Origin: CAVVDT01 sp964568825
GTDB lineage: Bacteria > Pseudomonadota > Alphaproteobacteria > Rhizobiales > Aestuariivirgaceae
NCBI GenBank assembly: GCA_964568825.1
Contig: CAZMSA010000009.1
Span: forward strand, 1 to 41,443
Direction of reading: 5' to 3'
Length of the DNA: 41,443 bases
Shown: in pieces, positions 35,808 to 41,443 of the stretch
Layout of the letters: each line of letters begins with the position of its first letter
How positions within the stretch are numbered: the first letter of the stretch is position 1
Made by a program: the position numbers and the translations under genes
Notes under the pieces: model-generated
Database searches by the model: none
Seen by the model: only the letters and a program-made list of their open reading frames with translations
Told to the model about the DNA's origin: nothing

Positions 35808-37739
35808 ATGCGCCGGTTTTTCACCTGTGTGCTTGCCGCCGGGTTGCTGCTGCTGTTGGCCGCTTTCAGCGGCCCGGTTCAGGCCACCGAGCAAATCCTC
35901 TCCTACGACGTCATCGTCAAGGTCCAGAAGGATGGCACGCTCGATGTAACCGAGCGTATTCGGGTCAACGCCGAGGACAACAAAATCAAGCATGGCATCT
36001 ATCGCGACTTCCCGGTCATCTACCGCTCGCCGTCCGGCTATGTGCGCCGCGTTGGTTTCGTGGTCACCGGGATCGATCGCGACGGTCATCCCGAGCCCTG
36101 GCACGAGCAGGCGCTCGACCGCTTCGTGCGCATCTATATTGGTGACCGCGACCGTTACGTCTCGCGTGGCGAACACACCTATGAGCTGCACTACCTGACC
36201 AACCGTCAGCTCAGGTATTTCCCCGATCACGACGAGATCTACTGGAACGCCACCGGCAACTTCTGGAACTTTCCCATCCTGGCTGCCACGGCCCGCATCG
36301 ATCTGCCGCAAGGCGCGCGCATCCTCTCCAAGGCGGCTTATACCGGGCCGTTCGGTGCCCGCGGCAAGGATTGGCGCATAGCGGCCGAGAGCGACAATTC
36401 CATCACCTTTGCGACTACCCACATGCTGGGCAGCGGGGAAGGTCTGACCGTGGCGGTGGGCTTTCCCAAGGGGATCGTCGCCGAGCCGAGCGCCACAGAA
36501 CTTGGGATACAGTCGCTGTGGGACAACATCGGCTTTGTCGCACTGATCGCCGCCGCCGTCGCCGCGGCAGTCTATTTCTTCCTGACCTGGCTGCGGATCG
36601 GCCGCGATCCTCGCAAGGGCATCATCATCCCGCTGTTCGGCCCGCCCGATGGCATGTCGCCGGGCGTCGTCTCCTATATCTTCTACCAGGGCTTTTCCTT
36701 CATCCGCTCCGGCGTGCCGCGCTCCTTTGTGGCGGCCTTGATGGATATGGGCGTGAAGGGCATCCTGAAGATCGTCGACAATGACGGCAAGATCGCACTG
36801 CAAAAGCTCGATCTTTCCTATCCCAAGCTGTCCAAGGCGGAAGCCGCGATCGCCGACCGCCTGTTCGACGGGCGTGACCGGGTGCCGTTCAACAAGACCT
36901 ACGGCTCGATGCTTTCAGATGCTGTCTCGCGGTTCCAGTCCGCCATCACCGGTGAAAACGCCGGGGTGTACTTCCGCAACAACTACGGTGCCTTTGCCAT
37001 CGGGGCGGGCGTTTCCATAGTGGCGCTGCTGGCCTTCTTCTTCCTGCAGTTCCCGACCTCCGACCAGGTGGGGCTGACCGTCGCAACGCTCATAATGAGC
37101 ATCCTGGGCACGCTGCTTTTTGCATCAGGCGCCAGGCGGCTTCTGGGCTGGGTGCCGGTCGGCAGTTCGAAGATTATCGGCTTTATACTGTTTGTTGCCG
37201 GTCTCGTGGTGCTGTATTTTTTGCTCGACAGCTTCGTCCTGGCGGACAACACGATGCCGTGGCCGGCGCAACTCGCCATCGCCGTACTGGGCATCATGAA
37301 CGTGAGCTTCTTCTACCTGCTGCGCGCCCCGACACGCGAGGGTCGCAAGATCATGGACCGCATCGAGGGCTTCAAGCTCTATCTCTCGGTGGCCGAGGAA
37401 GGCCGGCTCAATGTCGACAAGGTTCCGGACATGTCGCAGCAGCTTTTCGAGCGCTTCCTGCCCTATGCGGTGGCGCTCGATGTGGAAAAGCCGTGGACGC
37501 GGGCCTTCCAGAAGTGGCTGGCAGTGGCGCATCCCGAAGGGTTCGATGACACCTATGCGCCGGCCTGGTATACGGGGCGCAACTTCAACGTCGCCGCCTT
37601 GGAAAGCGCCACCGCCGGGATGGTGGCTGGCCTGTCGGCGGGAATGGTGGCGGCCATGCCATCGCAATCCTCATCCGGCTCCTCGGGCGGCGGTTCCTCG
37701 GGCGGCGGTGGTGGCGGCGGTGGTGGCGGCGGCTGGTAG
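35808..37739 (+). CDS. DUF2207 membrane protein with Gly-rich tail
   Basis: A 643-residue DUF2207 protein. There is a signal peptide (cleavage after VQA at about residue 27), an extracytoplasmic beta domain (SYDVIVKVQKDGTLDVTERI, GIYRDFPVIY), a membrane span near 245 and a cluster of spans at about 400-510. The C-terminal cytoplasmic domain ends in a Ser/Gly-rich tail of about 20 residues. It forms the usual pair with LemA, 17 bases apart. A scaffolding role in envelope stress or cell wall has been suggested for such pairs. The low-complexity tail is typical of the family. Confidence 0.92.
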   Translation: MRRFFTCVLAAGLLLLLAAFSGPVQATEQILSYDVIVKVQKDGTLDVTERIRVNAEDNKIKHGIYRDFPVIYRSPSGYVRRVGFVVTGIDRDGHPEPWHEQALDRFVRIYIGDRDRYVSRGEHTYELHYLTNRQLRYFPDHDEIYWNATGNFWNFPILAATARIDLPQGARILSKAAYTGPFGARGKDWRIAAESDNSITFATTHMLGSGEGLTVAVGFPKGIVAEPSATELGIQSLWDNIGFVALIAAAVAAAVYFFLTWLRIGRDPRKGIIIPLFGPPDGMSPGVVSYIFYQGFSFIRSGVPRSFVAALMDMGVKGILKIVDNDGKIALQKLDLSYPKLSKAEAAIADRLFDGRDRVPFNKTYGSMLSDAVSRFQSAITGENAGVYFRNNYGAFAIGAGVSIVALLAFFFLQFPTSDQVGLTVATLIMSILGTLLFASGARRLLGWVPVGSSKIIGFILFVAGLVVLYFLLDSFVLADNTMPWPAQLAIAVLGIMNVSFFYLLRAPTREGRKIMDRIEGFKLYLSVAEEGRLNVDKVPDMSQQLFERFLPYAVALDVEKPWTRAFQKWLAVAHPEGFDDTYAPAWYTGRNFNVAALESATAGMVAGLSAGMVAAMPSQSSSGSSGGGSSGGGGGGGGGGGW

Positions 37740-37841
37740 CTGAACGAAGAAAACCCTTTACTTCATGCTGTTGTCGCCGATTGCGGAATCAATCTGACAA
37801 GCCTCGGGAACCCCGTCACGGCTTTAAGCCGGCAGCCAACG

Positions 37842-38435
37842 TCAGGGTTTGGCGGCGACAGGCGGCGCGTTCAGTTCCAGATGACAAGGGCTGCCGTTGC
37901 TGGCCTTGAATCCACCATCAACGAACTTGCCCTGAAGCAGGTATTTTCCGCCCTGCCGCATCTGCTGGACGCCGGTTCCGATGACGGGCAGGTCATCTGC
38001 CGACACCTTGCCTGTGTAGTCCCACACGATCTTGCCATCGCGCCCGATCTCTATCAGCCGGCCCGGGCGGGTATCGACCACCATGATGTTGCCGTTGGGC
38101 AGCTTGTAGGCATCGTCGGGATGATCGAGCAGGCCGGGCCCCGAACCGGGGCGGATGTCTTTGAAGTGATATTCCCACAAGATCTGTTTCTGCGGGTTGA
38201 CGAGTAGCAGCCGATTGTTGCCGCGATCGGCAATCAGCACGTTGTAGCCGCCAAGCGCAGCCGCGTCGCCCGGCAAGGCCAGCACGGCAGGATCGCGCGA
38301 GATTGGGGCGATCTTTGGCGCTTTCGGGGCCTGGACCGTTACGCTTCCATTATCGGGACTCTGCTGCGGTCGCGCCGCCGCCGACTGTAACCCAAGACAC
38401 GCCAACACACCTGCAATGGCAATGGTCGATGCCAT
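37842..38435 (-). CDS. Short secreted propeller-type (arylsulfotransferase-like) protein
   Basis: About 197 residues with a signal peptide (MASTIAIAGVLACLGLQSAA). The mature part has blade-like repeats: VLIADRGNNRLLLVNPQKQI, DDAYKLPNGNIMVVDTRPGR and LIEIGRDGKIVWDYTGKV, as in NHL or arylsulfotransferase propellers. Full members have five to seven blades, whereas this has about three, so it is either a short family or the remnant of a longer gene. The frame is clean with no neighbouring fragment. A GTG at 38444 is an alternative start. Function unknown, probably periplasmic. Confidence 0.65.
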   Translation of the reverse strand: MASTIAIAGVLACLGLQSAAARPQQSPDNGSVTVQAPKAPKIAPISRDPAVLALPGDAAALGGYNVLIADRGNNRLLLVNPQKQILWEYHFKDIRPGSGPGLLDHPDDAYKLPNGNIMVVDTRPGRLIEIGRDGKIVWDYTGKVSADDLPVIGTGVQQMRQGGKYLLQGKFVDGGFKASNGSPCHLELNAPPVAAKP

Positions 38436-38544
38436 CGCATACACACTGCCAATTCACGTCGAAACACCCGTGCGGGAAATGGGAACCTCCATTCAGAGTT
38501 GATTACTGATTGGCGGACGCTCTAGCGTTGAGCTGACGGTCGCC

Positions 38545-40677
38545 TCAGGCGCTCGCCGGCGAGAGGCCGAAGGCTTCCTGATGGTTGCGGCTCCAGGCCT
38601 GTGTCATGCGGTCGGCGATCATGGCGATGATGGCCATGCCGATGCCGGCCTCGAAGCCGACGCCAAAATCGCCGTTGCCCAGACCGATGTAAACCCTTTG
38701 GCCGAGGTCACTGGTGCCGACGAGAGCGGTGATCACCAGCATCGACACCGAATACATGATGGTCTGGTTGAGCCCCAGCATGATGACCGGGAAGGCGAGG
38801 GGGAGCTTTACCTGCCACAACATCTGCGATTTGGTGCAGCCCATGCACTGCGCCGCCTCGATCACGTCTTCCGGCAGGTTGCGAAGGCCATGTTCGGTAT
38901 AGCGCGCCGCCGGCACAAAGGCATAGGCGATGATGGCGAGAAGAGCGGTGAAGTCACCGATCTTGAAGATCATCACGAAGGGGATGAGGAAGACGAACAG
39001 CGGCATGGTCTGCAGCGTATCGTTGACGGGCCTCAAGACGCCCGATACGCGATCGCTCAGGGATGCCCAGATGCCGAGCCCGGCCCCGAGCAGGAACGCC
39101 AGCACCACCGCGATGCCGCACAGATAGATCGAGGTCATGGCCTCCGGCCAGATGCCGGCCAGCAACATGAAGCACATGGCGATGAACGAGCCGACAGCGA
39201 GCCTACGGCCTCCCAGTTGCCACCCGAGCAGCGTCACCGCGCCGATCTGCGCTGCCCACGGCAGTTTGGTGAGGCCGAAGAAGAACAGCACACCGAACAG
39301 GCCGATGACGACGGCCAGCTTCTGCCGCTCGAACAAAAGCGCCGCGGCCATGCCGGCTGCAATCACCGCCGCATAGGCCCAGCGCAGCGGGTCGGTGAGC
39401 TCGAATCCCCAAGTATAGGGGCTGACCACCCGCGTAAGGCCCAGGTCGATGGGTTTCATGATGTAGAAATAAGCGACCGTCTTGATTGTTCCGATGGCGC
39501 CCGAGAAGTTCAGCACGAAGCTGTCGATGCCCTCGTTGAGGATCTTGGCCGGATAGTAGGTCCATGCGTCCGGCCAGTCATTGAGCCACGGCACGAATTG
39601 TGCCGCGATGATGAACGCCACCGCCAGCCCGCCGCCGATCACCAATTCCGGGTTGCGCGCCGCAAACGACCGCTGCTCGGCGAAATAGGTCTGCTCGCGG
39701 GTGGCGAGGCCATGGCTGATCCGGTCCATGACCATCGCCATGAGGGCGATCACGATGCCCGCCAGCAGGCATACGCCGAAATCGGCCTTGCGCAGGTAGG
39801 TGATCACCTCCCAGCCGATATCGGAGGTCCCGCCGATGATCGAGGCGATGATGATCATCGAGAACGAGGCCATCATCGACTGATTGACGCCCAGCAGCAT
39901 CTGGCGCAACGCCGAGGGCACCTGTACCTGCCAGAACAGCTGCCACTTGGTGGCCCCCGACATCAGGCCGGATTCCGTCACTTCGGCCGACACCCGCCTC
40001 AAGCCCAGCATGGTGTTGCGCACCATGGGCGGGAAGGCGAACAACAAGCTGGCAATGAGGCCCACCACCGGCCCGAAGCCGAACAGCAACAGGATGGGGA
40101 GCAGATAGGCAAAGGCGGGGATGGTCTGCAATAGGTCGAGCATTGGCAGGATGAAGCGCTCGGCCCGGGGTGAGAAATAGCCCACCACCCCGAAGCAGAA
40201 TCCGACGACGATCGCCAGCGGCACCGAGATGATCACCAGCGACAGCGAGTTCATCGACTTGTCCCAGTAGCCGACCACGACCATGTAGGCGAGCGCCAGG
40301 ACCGCGAACAAGGTGAGCTTGGGTCCCGCGGCGCGCCACGCCGCAGCACCGACGATGGCCATGATCGCCGGCCACGGCAGCCAGTGAAGCAAATCGACGA
40401 TCCAGCCCAGCGGTACCGACAAGAGGGTCGAGATGGCGCGGAAGATGAAGCCGAAGCTGTTGATGAACCAGTTCATAGAGTCGTTGAGAACAGAGGTGAA
40501 CGGCAGCACCCCGCCCTTGGGATAGTCTATCAGCCAGCCGGCCTGGGAGCTTGCTGCCAGGAGCGCCAGCGTGAAGGCGATGAGCGCCAACCACATCCAG
40601 GTATCGCGCTCGATCCGCGCCAGCGTGAAACCGCTGGCAGCTTGCCCCCCATATGTCCCGGGCGCGCTGTGTGCCAT
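38545..40677 (-). CDS. Betaine/proline-type ABC importer permease, two fused ProW-like domains
   Basis: A 710-residue inner-membrane protein with two ProW-like permease halves. The first has the EAA loop AEVTESGLMSGATKWQLFWQ and the second EDVIEAAQCMGCTKSQMLWQ. Between them are extra hydrophobic spans, giving roughly a dozen in total. Fused tandem permeases of this kind serve glycine betaine/proline-type uptake. The ATG at 40677 overlaps the ATPase stop (TGATG); a GTG at 40680 is an alternative. It pairs with the ATPase encoded at 40677-41443. The binding-protein gene would be outside the window or elsewhere. Confidence 0.92.
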   Translation of the reverse strand: MAHSAPGTYGGQAASGFTLARIERDTWMWLALIAFTLALLAASSQAGWLIDYPKGGVLPFTSVLNDSMNWFINSFGFIFRAISTLLSVPLGWIVDLLHWLPWPAIMAIVGAAAWRAAGPKLTLFAVLALAYMVVVGYWDKSMNSLSLVIISVPLAIVVGFCFGVVGYFSPRAERFILPMLDLLQTIPAFAYLLPILLLFGFGPVVGLIASLLFAFPPMVRNTMLGLRRVSAEVTESGLMSGATKWQLFWQVQVPSALRQMLLGVNQSMMASFSMIIIASIIGGTSDIGWEVITYLRKADFGVCLLAGIVIALMAMVMDRISHGLATREQTYFAEQRSFAARNPELVIGGGLAVAFIIAAQFVPWLNDWPDAWTYYPAKILNEGIDSFVLNFSGAIGTIKTVAYFYIMKPIDLGLTRVVSPYTWGFELTDPLRWAYAAVIAAGMAAALLFERQKLAVVIGLFGVLFFFGLTKLPWAAQIGAVTLLGWQLGGRRLAVGSFIAMCFMLLAGIWPEAMTSIYLCGIAVVLAFLLGAGLGIWASLSDRVSGVLRPVNDTLQTMPLFVFLIPFVMIFKIGDFTALLAIIAYAFVPAARYTEHGLRNLPEDVIEAAQCMGCTKSQMLWQVKLPLAFPVIMLGLNQTIMYSVSMLVITALVGTSDLGQRVYIGLGNGDFGVGFEAGIGMAIIAMIADRMTQAWSRNHQEAFGLSPASA

Positions 40678-41443
40678 CACGAGGCCGCCTCTGCCAGTTC
40701 CTCGCGCTTGGCGCCTTCCACCGCGAGGGCGGCGATCACCGTCTGCGCCGTGGCCACGCCGAGGATGCGGCCGCGCGGACCCCTGACCGCGATCCCGGTC
40801 TTGTGGCGGGCCAGCAGCGGCAGCAGGGCCTCAACCGTGGTCGCAGCTTCGACTTCGGCCATGCCGTTGGATTTCTTGACCTTGGTGTCGGCCACATCGG
40901 AAGCGTGCAGCACCCTCACCAGCGGAACATCGCGGGTGAACTCGGCCACGTAGTCGTCGGCGGGATGAACGATCAGTTCGGCCGGCGTGCCGATCTGCAC
41001 CACCAGCCCGTCGCGCATGATGGCCATGCGGTCGGCGATCCTGAGCGCTTCGAGGAAGTCGTGGGTGATGAACACGATGGACTTGTGCAACACCTGCTGG
41101 ATGCGCAGGAATTCGTCCTGCATCTGACGGCGGATGAGGGGATCAAGCGCTGAGAAGGGCTCGTCGAGGAACCACAATTCGGGCTCCACGGCCAGCGAGC
41201 GGGCAATGCCTACGCGCTGCTGCTGGCCGCCCGAAAGCTGCCGCGGATAGCTCGCCTCGCGCCCTGTGAGGCTGACGAGTTCGATCACCCTCTCGGCCCG
41301 TTTACGCCTCTCGGCCAGCGGCAGGCCTTGCAGTTTCAGGGGAAAGGCGACGTTGTCGATAACGTTGAGATGGGGCAACAGGCCGAAGCTCTGGAACACC
41401 ATGCCCATCTTGTGGCGGCGGATGTCGATGAGTTCGGCGGGCG
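40677..41443 (-). CDS. Betaine/proline-type ABC importer ATPase, 5' end cut by window
   Basis: The frame runs off the right edge: the codons before MGMVFQSFGLLPHLNV read PAELIDIRRHK, as in ProV/OpuAA, so the apparent Met at 41408 is internal. Visible are the Q-loop VFQSFGLLPHLNV, signature LSGGQQQRVGIARSL, Walker B LWFLDEPFSALD and H-loop IVFITHDFLEAL. The C-terminal part (residues after about 165 of those shown) is CBS-like (GIAVRGPRGRILGVATAQTV), as in osmosensing members. Walker A lies outside the window. Confidence 0.93.
   Translation of the reverse strand, partial: PAELIDIRRHKMGMVFQSFGLLPHLNVIDNVAFPLKLQGLPLAERRKRAERVIELVSLTGREASYPRQLSGGQQQRVGIARSLAVEPELWFLDEPFSALDPLIRRQMQDEFLRIQQVLHKSIVFITHDFLEALRIADRMAIMRDGLVVQIGTPAELIVHPADDYVAEFTRDVPLVRVLHASDVADTKVKKSNGMAEVEAATTVEALLPLLARHKTGIAVRGPRGRILGVATAQTVIAALAVEGAKREELAEAAS

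Noticed and set aside
37670..37736. The Gly/Ser-rich 3' end of the DUF2207 gene as a tandem repeat element
   Set aside because: Such low-complexity tails are usual at the C-terminus of this family, so the repeat is coding.
38581..40134. A 517-codon plus-strand frame opposite the tandem permease gene
   Set aside because: Its His/Arg/Asp-rich composition mirrors the hydrophobic permease codons on the other strand, and there is no family match or ribosome binding site.
40677..41408. The Met at 41408 as the true start of the betaine-type ATPase
   Set aside because: In-frame codons before it match the family (PAELIDIRRHK) and Walker A must lie further upstream, so the gene is cut by the window edge.

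Overview
The window reads as a chromosome segment of a GC-rich alphaproteobacterium, most likely in the Hyphomicrobiales. This rests on the gene families (DUF1989-GcvT fusion, paired alphaproteobacterial glycosyltransferases, fused dipeptide-type ABC ATPase, tandem betaine-type permease) and on a RIME-like palindromic repeat at 30485-30595. No rRNA, tRNA, CRISPR or phage genes were seen. Coding density is high and many neighbours overlap by 1-11 bases, which points to several tight operons.

Left part (1-10180): a DUF1989/aminomethyltransferase fusion is divergent from a small flavin reductase. Two small paralogous Tyr-rich secreted proteins follow. Then comes a minus-strand operon in which every start overlaps the preceding stop: secreted polysaccharide lyase, NicX-like (2,5-dihydroxypyridine dioxygenase family) protein, NicD-like alpha/beta hydrolase, acyl-CoA-dehydrogenase-fold flavoprotein and AMP-forming acyl-CoA ligase. 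I infer a degradative pathway, possibly for an N-heterocycle, with the reductase as a candidate flavin supplier.

Middle part (10332-20486): a 274-base MITE-like element ends exactly at the stop codon of a UDP-glucose dehydrogenase, which lies behind a methyltransferase. A metallo-beta-lactamase-fold hydrolase and a membrane class III nucleotide cyclase form a plus-strand pair. On the minus strand lies a bufferin-type copper RiPP operon with two precursor peptides (bufA x2), the multinuclear iron oxidase BufB, its partner BufC and a DoxX membrane protein, followed by a glutamine amidotransferase. A polysaccharide deacetylase and a GT4 glycosyltransferase come next.

Right part (20684-41443): a complete peptide-type ABC importer operon (ATPase, binding protein, two permeases), then three glycosyltransferases, a RIME-like repeat, two methyltransferase-fold proteins, and an unusual 920-residue ABC exporter. 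All ATPase motifs of this exporter are degenerate, and its Q-loop-to-signature segment appears three times. It is followed by a cyclic-nucleotide-binding protein. LemA, a DUF2207 membrane protein, a short propeller-like secreted protein and a compatible-solute (betaine/proline type) ABC importer close the window; its ATPase gene runs off the right edge.

Taken together, ugd, the lyase, the deacetylase, four glycosyltransferases, the methyltransferases and the exporter-like protein suggest synthesis, export and remodelling of an acidic surface polysaccharide, perhaps under cyclic-nucleotide control. That link is an inference.
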